A DNA stretch of 64,000 nucleotides, from contig CP124755.1 in the NCBI GenBank assembly GCA_029972135.1, positions 62,001 to 126,000 on the forward strand, in the 5' to 3' direction. The DNA is from Candidatus Thiocaldithrix dubininis (GTDB lineage Bacteria > Pseudomonadota > Gammaproteobacteria > Thiotrichales > Thiotrichaceae). The notes beneath the pieces are model-generated. The model was given only the letters and a program-made list of their open reading frames with translations. It was not told the DNA's origin and did not search any database. Position numbers and translations under genes: made by a program. How positions within the stretch are numbered: position 1 is the stretch's first letter; every line of letters starts with the position of its first letter. Positions 39,111-48,973 of the stretch are shown here, piece by piece.

Positions 39111-40664
39111 ATGTTGAAAGAAATAACGAAAAATCCCAAGGCTTTAATTTGGGCGCTGATTTTGCATGCCCTAATTATTTTATTAATTATTGGCAACTTT
39201 ACGTTTTTTAAAGAAGACGAAACCAAAGCGATTCCGGTTACGCAAACGGAATCCGCAGAGAATGCTGAACAAGCAGGGGCAACCGGCGACGAGCCAGCCA
39301 GCAGTCATACTCAAAACGCTGAAAGCAAACCAACGCCTGCCCAAGAAACTGAAACGCTTGATCTGCCGTTGCCCAAACCCAGTGTGCAATTTAAAACACC
39401 TGAGGTGATACCGTTAGCGCCTAAAATTCCGTCAGAGAATGCTGAGCAGAAGCGTTTAAAAGAAATTGAAGAAGCACGCGCTAAAGCGGCAAAGGCTTTA
39501 GAAGAACAAGCTGCCCAAGCCAAACTTGAAGCTAAGCAAGAACAAGCTAAAGCGGATGCGGCAGAAGCGCGCCAACAAGCTGAAGCCCGTGCCAATGCTA
39601 AAACAGAGGCTGCCGAACGGGAAGCTAAGGCTGAGGCTGCCAAACGTGCCGAGGCTCAAGCTAAAGCGCGTGCAGAAGCCAGAGCCGAAGAGCGCAAGCA
39701 AGCTTCATTGGCAGAAGAACAACGCCAACAAGCGCGGGAGCGTGAATTAGCGCGGGAACAAGCCAAACAGCAAGCTGCCGAGCGGGAAGCTAAACAGCAA
39801 CGACGTGATGCAGAAAATGCAGCAAAAGCGGCGAGTGAACGTGCGGCTAAAATCCGTGAAGCGGCGATGGCAGAGGAAGCGGCTAAAACAGCTAGTGAAC
39901 GTGCTGCCGCTAAAGAACGCGAACAAGCGCGGGAACAAGCCGCCCGTGAGACAAAAGCGAAAGCTGATAAGGAAGCTAAAGCCGAAGCTGAAAAAGCAGA
40001 AGCGGCGGCGCGTGAGCGTTCAGAAGCCTTAGCCCGTAAAGTAGCGGAAGAGGATAAGCAGCGCAAAGCAGCCGAAGAAGAGAAAAAGTTAAGCGAAGAG
40101 CGTGAACGTTGGAAAGCGGCTGAAGCGAAGCGTAAAGCGGCGGAAGAAGCCGAAGCCAAACAATTAGCCGAAGACCGTGAACGTTGGAAGGCTGCGGAAG
40201 CTAAACGTAAAGCGGCGGAAGAAGCCGAAGCCAAGCAATTAGCCGAAGATCGTGAACGTTGGAAAGCGGCTGAAGCCAAACGTAAAGCGGAAGAAGCGGC
40301 ACGTAATGGTAATGGCGGCAATAGCAATAATCGTGCGGATAATGGGCGAAATGGCGCAGGCAATCAAGGTAATGGCAATAGTAACCGTGATTTGAGTGGA
40401 GCACGAGCTGCGTGGAGTCGTGCGATTGAACGTAAAGTGAAAAGCAATTGGCATAAACCGACTGAACGCTTTGGTATGGCAGGCACAGCCCGTTTAACCT
40501 TGCAAGCGCCCGGTACGATTCGCCGCTTTACACTGTCTTGTAATAATGCCAGTACTCCGGCTTTTTGTGATTCGTTGAAAGCAGCTATTCACGGTTCAGA
40601 CCCTTTTCCTAAACCGGAATTCGACGAACTTTATGATGATACCCTTGTGATTACGTTTGAGTAA
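39111..40664 (+). CDS. tolA: Tol-Pal system protein TolA
   Basis: The 517-residue protein has one membrane helix (LIWALILHALIILLIIGNF), a Pro/Glu-rich stretch and a very long Ala/Lys/Glu/Arg coiled coil (~120-400). A Gly/Asn linker leads to the C-terminal TolA domain (ARAAWSRAIERKVKSNWHKP, then two Cys). TolA bridges the inner membrane to Pal and TolB. It is longer than the ~420 residues usual in enterics, partly through a 75-bp tandem repeat. Confidence 0.95.
   Translation: MLKEITKNPKALIWALILHALIILLIIGNFTFFKEDETKAIPVTQTESAENAEQAGATGDEPASSHTQNAESKPTPAQETETLDLPLPKPSVQFKTPEVIPLAPKIPSENAEQKRLKEIEEARAKAAKALEEQAAQAKLEAKQEQAKADAAEARQQAEARANAKTEAAEREAKAEAAKRAEAQAKARAEARAEERKQASLAEEQRQQARERELAREQAKQQAAEREAKQQRRDAENAAKAASERAAKIREAAMAEEAAKTASERAAAKEREQAREQAARETKAKADKEAKAEAEKAEAAARERSEALARKVAEEDKQRKAAEEEKKLSEERERWKAAEAKRKAAEEAEAKQLAEDRERWKAAEAKRKAAEEAEAKQLAEDRERWKAAEAKRKAEEAARNGNGGNSNNRADNGRNGAGNQGNGNSNRDLSGARAAWSRAIERKVKSNWHKPTERFGMAGTARLTLQAPGTIRRFTLSCNNASTPAFCDSLKAAIHGSDPFPKPEFDELYDDTLVITFE
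40104..40298 (+). repeat. 75-bp tandem repeat in tolA
   Basis: Units begin at 40104, 40179 and 40254; the third is partial. Each encodes ERWKAAEAKRKAAEEAEAKQ followed by LAEDR, 25 residues. They extend the coiled coil. Confidence 0.9.
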
Positions 40665-40669
40665 TAACC

Positions 40670-41893
40670 ATGCTAAAACCGATACTTAAAACTGTATTTT
40701 TGTCCGCTTTAGTAGCGGCCACCTACGCAACGGCGGAAGAACTGCATATTCGTATTGATAGCGACGCATCGGCTAGCGGTACGCGTATTTTAGTTGCGCC
40801 GTTTGGTAATCAAGCCAAAATTATTGAAGAAGATTTACAACGTTCAGGGCGCTTTGCTTTAGTTGATCCGTCACGGGCGGGCAGTTTAGACCCTGAAAGT
40901 TTAAAAGCCTCGGGTGCTGAATACGCCGTGTTAGGGCGCGAAGCAGGCGGTTTAGAATTTGATTTGGTGAATGTTGCGTCTGGTGAGAAAGTGGGTAGCT
41001 TCCGGATTCCGGCGCAAAGCAATCCCCGTCGTGTTGGACATAAAGCCGCTGATGAAATTTTCGAGAAGGTTACTGGGGTAAAAGGCGCGTTTGATACCAA
41101 AATTGCGTATATTGCCGCCAGTGGCCCTGCCAAAAAGCAAAGCTATCAATTAATCGTATCAGATGCAGATGGGCATAATCCCCGCACAATTGCTTCATCC
41201 AATAAGCCGTTAATGTCGCCGTCTTGGTCACCGGATGCACGGCAATTGGCTTATGTTTCCTATGAAAGCGGTCGCCCAGTGGTGTATGTGCAAGACATTG
41301 GCTCGGGGGGGAAATGTGCTGTGTCTGATCCGAATGTTTCCAGTATTTCACCATCTTGGTCGCCCGATGGGCGTTCGATTGCACTAAGTGTATCCAACGG
41401 TGGCAATTATGATGTGTATGTCGCAAATGCCAATGGCGGTGGTTTACGTCAGTTAACCCAAGAACGCAGCATTGATACTGAACCACAATGGGCGGATAAC
41501 AATACGATTGTGTTTACCTCTGATCGCGGCGGACAACCACAGCTTTATCAAGTCTCCGCTAATGGCGGTAGTGCAAGTCGTATGTCGTTTAATGGCAACT
41601 ATAATGCGGGCGCAAGCATTGCAGGCAATAAAGTGGCAATGGTGCGGCAAGACGGCGGCAATTTCCGTATTGCCGTGATGAATGCGGCTTCGCGTGAGGA
41701 ATTAACCGTATCGCGTGGTTCATTGGATGAATCGCCCGCGTTAGCCCCGAATGGCACAATGGTTCTATATGCAACTGATGCGGGGGCACGTTCGTCATTA
41801 GCGGTCGCCAGTGATAATGGCAAAGCGCATCAAGTGTTATATTCCCAAGCGGGTGATGTACGTGATCCAGCTTGGTCACCTTATTTAGATTAA
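40670..41893 (+). CDS. tolB: Tol-Pal system beta-propeller TolB
   Basis: The 407-residue periplasmic protein has a signal peptide ending at ATAEE, an N-terminal alpha/beta domain and a six-bladed propeller. WD-like SPSWSPDG motifs repeat, for example at MSPSWSPDARQLAYVS and ISPSWSPDGRSIALS. It docks with Pal and TolA. It lies 5 bases after tolA. Confidence 0.96.
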   Translation: MLKPILKTVFLSALVAATYATAEELHIRIDSDASASGTRILVAPFGNQAKIIEEDLQRSGRFALVDPSRAGSLDPESLKASGAEYAVLGREAGGLEFDLVNVASGEKVGSFRIPAQSNPRRVGHKAADEIFEKVTGVKGAFDTKIAYIAASGPAKKQSYQLIVSDADGHNPRTIASSNKPLMSPSWSPDARQLAYVSYESGRPVVYVQDIGSGGKCAVSDPNVSSISPSWSPDGRSIALSVSNGGNYDVYVANANGGGLRQLTQERSIDTEPQWADNNTIVFTSDRGGQPQLYQVSANGGSASRMSFNGNYNAGASIAGNKVAMVRQDGGNFRIAVMNAASREELTVSRGSLDESPALAPNGTMVLYATDAGARSSLAVASDNGKAHQVLYSQAGDVRDPAWSPYLD

Positions 41894-41922
41894 TGCTGAT
41901 AAAACAATAGCGAGATAACAGT

Positions 41923-42549
41923 ATGAAATTGCGAAATTTTACTTCGGTTGTATTAGTGCTGGCGTTATCGGCAGCCGGTTGTGCGCAACAAAATAATGGC
42001 GCAAATGGCGCGGGCGCAGCGGGTGGCGCGAATGGTTACGGTAGCAATGGGCAATATGGCGCGGGTTATGGTAACGCTGGGCAAGCTGGCTATGGCAATG
42101 GCGCAAATGGGGGCGGACAGTACGGTTATGGCAACGGCGCAAATGGTGCTGGGCAATACGGTAATGGCGAAGGGCGTTATACCCCTGCTGATTTGCGCAA
42201 TCCTGCCAGTATTTTATCGCAGCGCGTGATTTATTTTGATTACGATAGCTCGAATATTAAGCCAGAATACCAAGCGGTGGTGAATGCCCACGCGGCTTTG
42301 TTAGCGGCTTACCCTAATTTAAAGGTTAAATTAGAGGGGCATGCAGATGAACGCGGCTCACGTGAGTATAATGTCGCGTTGTCAGAGCGTCGCGGTTATG
42401 CCGTGCAAGATTATGTCCTACTCAAGGGCGTAAAACTCGATCAAGTTGAAGTAATTGGTTATGGCGAGGAAATACCAGCCGTGTTTGGTCATGATGAATC
42501 CGCATGGGGTAAAAATCGCCGCGTTGAAATTCGATATGCTGGAGAATAG
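41923..42549 (+). CDS. pal: Peptidoglycan-associated lipoprotein Pal
   Basis: The 208-residue lipoprotein has the lipobox LSAAGC (Cys20), a Gly/Asn/Tyr/Gln-rich tether of ~60 residues and an OmpA-like domain. The domain carries VIYFDYDSSNIKPEYQAVV and LEGHADERGSREYNVALSERR, which bind meso-diaminopimelate in the wall. The Gly/Asn tether, with units like GYGNGANG, is longer than usual. Confidence 0.95.
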   Translation: MKLRNFTSVVLVLALSAAGCAQQNNGANGAGAAGGANGYGSNGQYGAGYGNAGQAGYGNGANGGGQYGYGNGANGAGQYGNGEGRYTPADLRNPASILSQRVIYFDYDSSNIKPEYQAVVNAHAALLAAYPNLKVKLEGHADERGSREYNVALSERRGYAVQDYVLLKGVKLDQVEVIGYGEEIPAVFGHDESAWGKNRRVEIRYAGE

Positions 42550-42553
42550 AGCA

Positions 42554-43549
42554 ATGTTACAAACGTTCGCACGTCATGGTTTAGCCGGTATGGTGGCAAG
42601 CCTACTCGCGATGCCGGTGATGGCTGAACCTTTGTCTGATGATGCTGCCAATCAATTGTTGCAGCGCATTTCAGATATGGAACGCGAGGTGAGTACATTA
42701 CGCGGCGATAATGAAAAGCTGCGTAATGAAGTCGAAAATTTGCAGAAGGATCAAAAAGATCGCTTTACGCAAGTTGATGAAAAAATGGATAAGCTCAAGG
42801 ACACAGCAAAGCCCACTGACATTAATTCTTCTATGTCCAGTTCATCCACGACGAGTAGCAGTAGTAATGCGGATAATGCTAAGCCGGATGAAAAGAAAGC
42901 GTATAGCAGTAGCACTAATAGCAGTGACAGCGCTAAGTCAGACAGCAAACCTGTCGAAAAAACCGACCCTAACAGTTATTACAGCTATGGGACGGGGAAA
43001 AATGATGACGCTAATCCGCCGAAAACGACTACCGAAAGTTCGACGGATAAACCTGCTGAAACCAAACCGGACAACACCAGTAGCAGTAATAGCAGTAGCA
43101 CGACTAGTTCAACTAGTAGTAGCGTAACATCTACTAGCAATACGGCTGCGAATGGCAGCGGCTCACAAGATGAACGCAGCGCTTACGATGTCGCGTTTGA
43201 AACTTTGTTAAAAGCGCCGAAAGACTCGATTCCCATGTTCCGTAAGTTCTTAAAAGACTATCCCAATAGTTCACGCGCATCAGTGGCGCAATACTATATT
43301 GGAGCGGCTTATTATACCGAAAAGGATTATAAGGCAGCGGTCGATGAGTTCTTAACAGTGTTACGTGAATATAAAGGCAGTGAAAAAGGTTCTGATGCGG
43401 CTTTAAAACTGGGTTACAGCTTTTACGAGCTGCAAGACTGGGATAAAGCTCGTAAAACCTTGGAAGATGTGATTAAGTTTTTCCCGAATACCGATGCGTC
43501 TCGTGATGCCAGCACGCGCTTAGATCGTATGAAGAGCGAAGGGCATTAA
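42554..43549 (+). CDS. cpoB: Cell division coordinator CpoB (YbgF)
   Basis: ATG 42554 gives 331 residues with a signal peptide ending VMAEP; an upstream frame from 42455 lies inside pal. A coiled coil (~35-80) is followed by ~130 residues of Ser/Thr/Lys/Asp-rich linker. Three TPR repeats follow from ~212 (AYDVAFETLLKAPKDSIPMF, ASVAQYYIGAAYYTEKDYKAA). CpoB ties the Tol machine to peptidoglycan synthesis. The long serine-rich linker is unusual. Confidence 0.94.
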   Translation: MLQTFARHGLAGMVASLLAMPVMAEPLSDDAANQLLQRISDMEREVSTLRGDNEKLRNEVENLQKDQKDRFTQVDEKMDKLKDTAKPTDINSSMSSSSTTSSSSNADNAKPDEKKAYSSSTNSSDSAKSDSKPVEKTDPNSYYSYGTGKNDDANPPKTTTESSTDKPAETKPDNTSSSNSSSTTSSTSSSVTSTSNTAANGSGSQDERSAYDVAFETLLKAPKDSIPMFRKFLKDYPNSSRASVAQYYIGAAYYTEKDYKAAVDEFLTVLREYKGSEKGSDAALKLGYSFYELQDWDKARKTLEDVIKFFPNTDASRDASTRLDRMKSEGH

Positions 43550-43552
43550 CTC

Positions 43553-44194
43553 TTGAGTAGCTTACGTATTACGGAAATCTTCTTTTCCTTACAAGGCGAA
43601 ACACGCACCGTTGGCTTACCCACGGTGTTTGTGCGTCTTACGGGTTGCCCTTTACGCTGTCAGTATTGCGACACGGCTTATGCTTTTTCGGGCGGTCAAC
43701 ATATGACGCTAGACGCCATTTTAGCGCAAGTGGCAGGCTATCAAGCACAGTATGTGACTGTCACGGGCGGCGAGCCTTTGGCGCAAAAACAGTGTATTCC
43801 GCTGTTAACTGAGCTGTGTGATATGGGTTATGAAGTGTCGCTAGAAACCAGCGGTGCGCTGAGCCTAGAACAGGTTGATCCGCGTGTGGTGAAAGTAATG
43901 GATATTAAAACCCCAGATTCAGGTGAAGTTAGTAAGAATCTGTGGACGAATATAGATTACTTAGACCCCAAAGATCAGCTAAAAGCGGTAATTTGCTCGC
44001 GTGCGGATTATGACTGGTTTAAACAAATAGCCGAGCAATATCAGCTTTATCAGCGCTGTGAAGTATTGCTGTCACCCAGTCATAAACAAATGAATGGACG
44101 TGAGTTAGCTGAATGGATTTTGGCGGATCGTTTGCCGGTACGCTTTCAATTACAGTTGCATAAATATTTATGGGATGACGCCCCCGGTCATTAA
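43553..44194 (+). CDS. queE: 7-carboxy-7-deazaguanine synthase
   Basis: The TTG start lies 3 bases after cpoB and gives 213 residues. QueE makes the deazaguanine core of queuosine from carboxytetrahydropterin. The radical-SAM cluster motif is GCPLRCQYCDTAYAF (C-x3-C-x2-C). SLQGETRTVGLPTVF and TVTGGEPLAQ are also typical. It is probably the last gene of the tol-pal transcript. Confidence 0.95.
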   Translation: MSSLRITEIFFSLQGETRTVGLPTVFVRLTGCPLRCQYCDTAYAFSGGQHMTLDAILAQVAGYQAQYVTVTGGEPLAQKQCIPLLTELCDMGYEVSLETSGALSLEQVDPRVVKVMDIKTPDSGEVSKNLWTNIDYLDPKDQLKAVICSRADYDWFKQIAEQYQLYQRCEVLLSPSHKQMNGRELAEWILADRLPVRFQLQLHKYLWDDAPGH

Positions 44195-44214
44195 GGGGCG
44201 TTACTTACGGAACG

Positions 44215-45144
44215 TTAGCGTGGGCGTGGTGTGGGGCGTTTTGCACGGCCATTATTAGTGCTGTTGGGTTTATCGCTAAAGCGTTTATTAGCTGGCGGTG
44301 TACCGCGTGTGTTACGACCTGTCGGGCGTGTACGCTTAGGCATAGCATCTGCTTCATTGTTGGGGCGACGTTCGGGTTTATTCGGGACAAAGGTAGAACC
44401 ATCATCGAAGGCTAAGCCAACTGATTCATAAAGTTTGCGTAAGTCCCTAACATCGAGTTCTTTATGGTGACCCGTGCGTAAATAACGCGGTAGATCAATA
44501 TGCCCATAACGCACGCGAATTAAGCGGCTGACCTTAACACCTTGTGATTCCCATAAACGGCGTACTTCACGATTACGCCCTTCGGCTAATACCACATGAT
44601 ACCAATGGTTTGCGCCTTCCCCGCCTGCATCAATAATCCGTAAGAAGGAGGCTTTGCCGTCTTCTAGTTCAACGCCTTCTTGTAAAGCAATCAGCATCTC
44701 GGGGGTAACGTCACCTAATACCCGACAGGCATATTCGCGTTCTACTTCAGATGACGGATGCATTAAACGATTGGCTAATTCGCCATCGGTGGTAAAGAGT
44801 AATAAGCCGTCAGTATTAATATCTAAGCGTCCCACCATAATCCAACGGCCGGCCCGAATCGGTGGCAAGCGTTGAAAGACGGTTGGGCGACCTTCTGGGT
44901 CATGTTGGGTACACACTTCGCCCGCAGGTTTGTTATACATTAATACTTTGGGTGTGGCGTGTAAGCGTGATTCTAAATGCAGACGCTGCCCGCGTAAGCT
45001 AACACGGTCATTTTCATCAATCGCTTGCCCCGCAGTTGCAGGTTGCCCGTTTACTAAAATTTCACCGGATTCAATCCAGCGTTCAATTTCACGGCGCGAG
45101 CCATAACCGGCACGGGATAGAATTTTTTGAATACGTTCTTTCAT
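44215..45144 (-). CDS. rluB: 23S rRNA pseudouridine synthase RluB
   Basis: ATG 45144 gives 309 residues (MKERIQKILSRAGYGSRREIE). An S4 domain is followed by the RsuA/RluB catalytic core with GRLDINTDGLLLFTTDG, where Asp is the nucleophile. The C-terminal tail of ~60 residues is basic and Pro/Arg/Asn-rich. It should modify U2605 of 23S rRNA. Confidence 0.93.
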   Translation of the reverse strand: MKERIQKILSRAGYGSRREIERWIESGEILVNGQPATAGQAIDENDRVSLRGQRLHLESRLHATPKVLMYNKPAGEVCTQHDPEGRPTVFQRLPPIRAGRWIMVGRLDINTDGLLLFTTDGELANRLMHPSSEVEREYACRVLGDVTPEMLIALQEGVELEDGKASFLRIIDAGGEGANHWYHVVLAEGRNREVRRLWESQGVKVSRLIRVRYGHIDLPRYLRTGHHKELDVRDLRKLYESVGLAFDDGSTFVPNKPERRPNNEADAMPKRTRPTGRNTRGTPPANKRFSDKPNSTNNGRAKRPTPRPR

Positions 45145-45219
45145 AATAATTAATCTTGAGAATAGCGGAGCGTCGGTGGGGGTTAGTTTAAAGCATCGTA
45201 CCGGAATTTCAGTCAACAA

Positions 45220-45247
45220 AAAAGGCGTAGTGATCACTACGCCTTTT
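45220..45247 (-). terminator. Terminator of the FKBP gene
   Basis: Arms at 45220-45233 and 45234-45247 form a perfect 28-bp palindrome. Read on the minus strand it ends in a T run. Confidence 0.9.
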
Positions 45248-45272
45248 CAGCGTTTACACAAGCAATAAATGC

Positions 45273-45764
45273 TTATTGCACGCCCAATAATTCAACGTCA
45301 AACACTAAAGTTGCATTGGGTGGAATAACACCACCCGCCCCACGCGCACCATAACCTAAGTTGGCTGGAATGATTAAGGTACGTTGCCCGCCTACTTTCA
45401 TACCCGCTACGCCTTGATCCCATCCTTGAATGACACGACCGCCACCTAGGGGGAATTCAAACGGTTGACCACGGTCGCGTGAACTATCAAATTTAGTACC
45501 GTGTTTGTCGGCAGCATTTGGATCATATAGCCAGCCAGTATAATGTACTGATACTATTTTACCCGGTGTTGCTTCTGCGCCATCGCCGACTTTTACATCA
45601 GTTTTTACAAGTTCATTCATAGTTGCACTCTCAGTTTTAGCAGCTGCGCTGCTAGGCGCTACGGTTGCAGTGGTTTCTGCTGGTTTAGTTTTATCTGAGC
45701 AAGCTGCTAAACTTAAGCTAGCGGTAAAAATGATTGCCCATGTTAAATAAAAACGCGCTTTCAT
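45273..45764 (-). CDS. FKBP-type peptidyl-prolyl isomerase lipoprotein
   Basis: The 163-residue protein has a signal peptide with the lipobox LSLAAC, a Thr/Ala linker and one FKBP domain (VHYTGWLYDP, FDSSRDRGQPFEFPLG, VIQGWDQGVAGMKVGG, GYGARG). It should catalyse prolyl isomerisation and assist folding in the periplasm. It is single-domain and lacks the dimerisation arm of FkpA and MIP. Confidence 0.93.
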   Translation of the reverse strand: MKARFYLTWAIIFTASLSLAACSDKTKPAETTATVAPSSAAAKTESATMNELVKTDVKVGDGAEATPGKIVSVHYTGWLYDPNAADKHGTKFDSSRDRGQPFEFPLGGGRVIQGWDQGVAGMKVGGQRTLIIPANLGYGARGAGGVIPPNATLVFDVELLGVQ

Positions 45765-45833
45765 AAATTATTCAGTCTCTTATTTAATAAATGCACAAAG
45801 CCGTTATTGTACCCCAGCTATTTTAATGTTGCT

Positions 45834-46112
45834 TTAGGGCTTGTCTAGTTCACTGTTGCCTATAGGTGTTTGATTCGCGGCTTCTAGTGCAGCAAGCCGC
45901 TGTTCTAAGGCTTCCAATTTAGCTCGAGTTTTTTGTAATACCGCCGTTTGAATCTCAAATTCTTCGCGTGTAACCAAGTTCATTTTTTGTAAACCACTTT
46001 CTAATAAACCACGTACATTGCTTTCCATATCCTCTTGTAAGGATTTAATCGGTTGTGGCATTAAAGCACTTAATTTTTTGCTGAGTTCATCTAAAGCAGT
46101 AAAGGGTTGCAT
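45834..46112 (-). CDS. ubiK: Ubiquinone biosynthesis accessory factor UbiK
   Basis: The 92-residue protein is helical with a C-terminal coiled coil (VLQKTRAKLEALEQRLAALE) and the BMFP/YqiC segment EEFEIQTAVL. UbiK helps UbiJ and the hydroxylases of ubiquinone synthesis. It stands alone here. Confidence 0.88.
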   Translation of the reverse strand: MQPFTALDELSKKLSALMPQPIKSLQEDMESNVRGLLESGLQKMNLVTREEFEIQTAVLQKTRAKLEALEQRLAALEAANQTPIGNSELDKP

Positions 46113-46216
46113 GGCAAATTCCTATGTAATGGTGCATGGCTGCATTGTAGCAAAGCTCGGTTTCGCTGTATGGCAGATTATTTGGTGCAGTAATCACAAA
46201 TAAAGCCCTAAAAAAG

Positions 46217-46233
46217 TGCACTACACTTAAGCA
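46217..46233 (+). promoter_or_regulatory. Possible NtrC-binding site
   Basis: The 17-mer TGCACTACACTTAAGCA keeps TGCAC and the final GCA of the NtrC consensus TGCACC-N5-GGTGCA. It lies about 90 bp upstream of the sigma-54 promoter, a normal enhancer distance. The second half is imperfect. Confidence 0.45.
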
Positions 46234-46304
46234 GGCAACGCGCACTGCGGCTTTTTTACCACAAATATGAGGATTTATTCATCATGTTGCGTCTTGGTGC
46301 AGGT

Positions 46305-46320
46305 TGGCACGCGTCTTGCT
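46305..46320 (+). promoter_or_regulatory. Sigma-54 promoter for porin-glnK-amtB
   Basis: TGGCAC, 5 bases, TTGCT at 46305-46320 matches the -24/-12 consensus TGGCAC-N5-TTGCW exactly. It is 47 bases upstream of the porin ATG. The nitrogen genes that follow make this the expected control. Confidence 0.9.
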
Positions 46321-46367
46321 AAATCATATTTATGAAACAGATCCAGCTTTTTTAGGAGACAACAGCA

Positions 46368-47048
46368 ATGAAAATATCCCTCGTAACTTTAACCGTGTTA
46401 AGCGCATTAGTGAGCGGACAAGCGTTTGCTGGGGCAAGTGCCAACATTGGGGTTACTAGCAACTATATGTGGCGTGGTATGACTCAAACTCAGGACGATC
46501 CCGCTATCCAAGGTGGCTTGGATTATTCACATGACAGCGGTGTCTATGTTGGGACTTGGGCTTCTAATTCCAAATTTGCAAATGATTCAGGCACAGAGCT
46601 TGATTTGTATGCAGGTTATAAAAAAGAGCTTAAAGGTGGTATGAGTTATGACGTAGGCGTTATTAAGTACGCTTACCCTGATGATAATAGTCTTGATTTT
46701 ACTGAGTTATATGCCAAAGCAGGTTATAAAGGGGTGGGGGCTGAAGTTGACTATACCCTAGGTAAAGAAGGGAATCAGGGTAAAGAACATGACCTTTATT
46801 ATGCCTTAGGTTATACCGGTGAGTTGAAAAATGATTGGAGTTATGGCGCTAAAGTTGGGCGTTATGACTTTAAAGAAGCTGCTATCGGTGATTATACCCA
46901 CGGTCAAGTTTCTGTTACTAAATCTATGAAAAAAGCCGGTGATTTTACCTTAGCTTTAGATAAAGCTAACGGTGGTGCTGCGAAAGCAAACAACGGTGAC
47001 AACGATCTACGCGCTTCTGTTTCTTGGAAGAAAAATTTCGATTTCTAA
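46368..47048 (+). CDS. TorF family putative porin
   Basis: The 226-residue protein has a signal peptide ending at AFAGA, then ASANIGVTSNYMWRGMTQTQDDPAIQGGLDY, the mark of the TorF/Gcw_chp porin family. Alternating aromatic strands end in Phe (KKNFDF), so a small outer-membrane barrel is expected. AGGAGA lies upstream. Being first in a sigma-54 operon with glnK and amtB suggests a role in ammonium or small-nitrogen uptake. Confidence 0.88.
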   Translation: MKISLVTLTVLSALVSGQAFAGASANIGVTSNYMWRGMTQTQDDPAIQGGLDYSHDSGVYVGTWASNSKFANDSGTELDLYAGYKKELKGGMSYDVGVIKYAYPDDNSLDFTELYAKAGYKGVGAEVDYTLGKEGNQGKEHDLYYALGYTGELKNDWSYGAKVGRYDFKEAAIGDYTHGQVSVTKSMKKAGDFTLALDKANGGAAKANNGDNDLRASVSWKKNFDF

Positions 47049-47079
47049 TCTATTCCGTTAGCCCTTACTGCTTAGGTAG

Positions 47080-47451
<372 letters not shown>

Positions 47452-47462
47452 GGGGAAACAGT

Positions 47463-48827
47463 ATGAAGATACGTGTAAGTTTAATGTGGCTACTCACGCT
47501 ACTCAGTTTAACGGGTGTGGCATTTGCTGATGAAGTGCCAACGCCTAACAAGGGTGATAATGCGTGGATGATGGTTTCCACCGCCTTTGTTATTTTAATG
47601 ACGATTCCGGGTTTGGCTTTATTTTACGGTGGTTTAGTTCGCGCTAAGAACATGTTGTCTGTGTTAGCGCAAGTTTTTACCATTTTCTGCTTAATCTCTA
47701 TTTTATGGGTAACCTTTGGTTATAGCTTAGCCTTTACCGATGGGGGTAGCTTAAATAGTTTTGTTGGTGGTTTTAGTAAATTATTCTTACAAGGCGTTGA
47801 TCCGAATGTAACCGTAGAAACCTTTAGTAAAGGTGTGGTTATTCCTGAAATGCTGTTTATGATTTTCCAACTAACCTTTGCGGCTATTACTTGTACCTTG
47901 ATTGTCGGTGGTTTTGCCGAGCGTATTAAGTTTTCCAGCTTATTAGTCTTTACGGTTTTATGGTTTGCTTTATCGTATCTGCCAATGGCGCACATGGTTT
48001 GGTTCTGGGGTGGTCCTTCTGCTTATGATGCACCCGCAGGCTTCTTATTCTCGAAAGGTGCATTAGATTTTGCAGGCGGTACAGTAGTCCATATCAATGC
48101 GGCAATGGCAGCGTTAGTCGGTTCAATTGTAGTTGGTAAACGGGTGGGTTACGGACGCGATGCCATGGCGCCACACTCTTTAGTGATGACCATGATTGGT
48201 GCTTCTTTACTATGGGTGGGCTGGTTTGGCTTCAATGCTGGTTCTAACTTGGAATCTACAGGTACAGCGGTATTAGCAATGTTGAATACCATTGTTGCCC
48301 CAGCGGCGGCAGGTTTATCATGGATGTTTGCTGAGTGGTTATTACGCGGTAAACCTTCACTGTTAGGCGTAACCTCGGGTGCAGTAGCGGGCTTAGTAGC
48401 GATTACCCCTGCGGCTGGCTTTGCAGGTCCTATGGGCGCGATTGTATTAGGCTTAGTCACTGGTGCAGCTTGCTTATGGGGTGTTACAGCGCTCAAACAT
48501 AAATTAAATTACGATGACTCTTTAGACGTATTCGGTGTACACGGTATCGGTGGTATTATCGGTGCGATTGGTACAGGTATCTTAGTCAATCCAGCTTTAG
48601 GCGGTACTGGGGTATTTGATTACGCAACGGGCACAGTAGCACCGTATAGTTCTGCACAAATTATCAGCCAATTATGGGGTGTAGGTGTAGCGGTTGTATG
48701 GTCTGGTGTTGTAAGCTTCGTCTTGTTTACAGTATTGAACAAAACGATGGGCTTACGTGTTACGCAAGATGAAGAACGCGAAGGTTTGGATACTGTATCC
48801 CACGGGGAACGCGCTTACACCTTGTAA
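47463..48827 (+). CDS. amtB: Ammonium transporter AmtB
   Basis: The 454-residue channel has a cleaved signal peptide (TGVAFADEVP) and eleven membrane helices. The conserved His of the pore lie in DFAGGTVVHINAAMAAL and DVFGVHGIGGIIGA. It conducts ammonium and is blocked by GlnK when nitrogen is plentiful. Confidence 0.96.
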   Translation: MKIRVSLMWLLTLLSLTGVAFADEVPTPNKGDNAWMMVSTAFVILMTIPGLALFYGGLVRAKNMLSVLAQVFTIFCLISILWVTFGYSLAFTDGGSLNSFVGGFSKLFLQGVDPNVTVETFSKGVVIPEMLFMIFQLTFAAITCTLIVGGFAERIKFSSLLVFTVLWFALSYLPMAHMVWFWGGPSAYDAPAGFLFSKGALDFAGGTVVHINAAMAALVGSIVVGKRVGYGRDAMAPHSLVMTMIGASLLWVGWFGFNAGSNLESTGTAVLAMLNTIVAPAAAGLSWMFAEWLLRGKPSLLGVTSGAVAGLVAITPAAGFAGPMGAIVLGLVTGAACLWGVTALKHKLNYDDSLDVFGVHGIGGIIGAIGTGILVNPALGGTGVFDYATGTVAPYSSAQIISQLWGVGVAVVWSGVVSFVLFTVLNKTMGLRVTQDEEREGLDTVSHGERAYTL

Positions 48828-48875
48828 GTAACGCGTGATCTTCAATCTGACATTAAGGTTTTCGAGTCGAATTTG

Positions 48876-48900
48876 AGGCGGGAATTTCCCGCCTTTTTTC
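48876..48900 (+). terminator. Terminator of the glnK-amtB operon
   Basis: AGGCGGGA and TCCCGCCT (48876-48883, 48887-48894) form an 8-bp stem followed by a T run. Confidence 0.92.
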
Positions 48901-48973
48901 TTTTATTGAGCCTGCTCTTATCTGGGCGTTAGAATGCTGCTTTAGCGATAGACTTAGCTTTAGGAGTATGACA

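Noticed and set aside
39656-40363. 235-codon frame opposite tolA
   Set aside because: It mirrors the Ala/Lys/Glu coiled coil and has a low-complexity Ser/Ala/Arg product.
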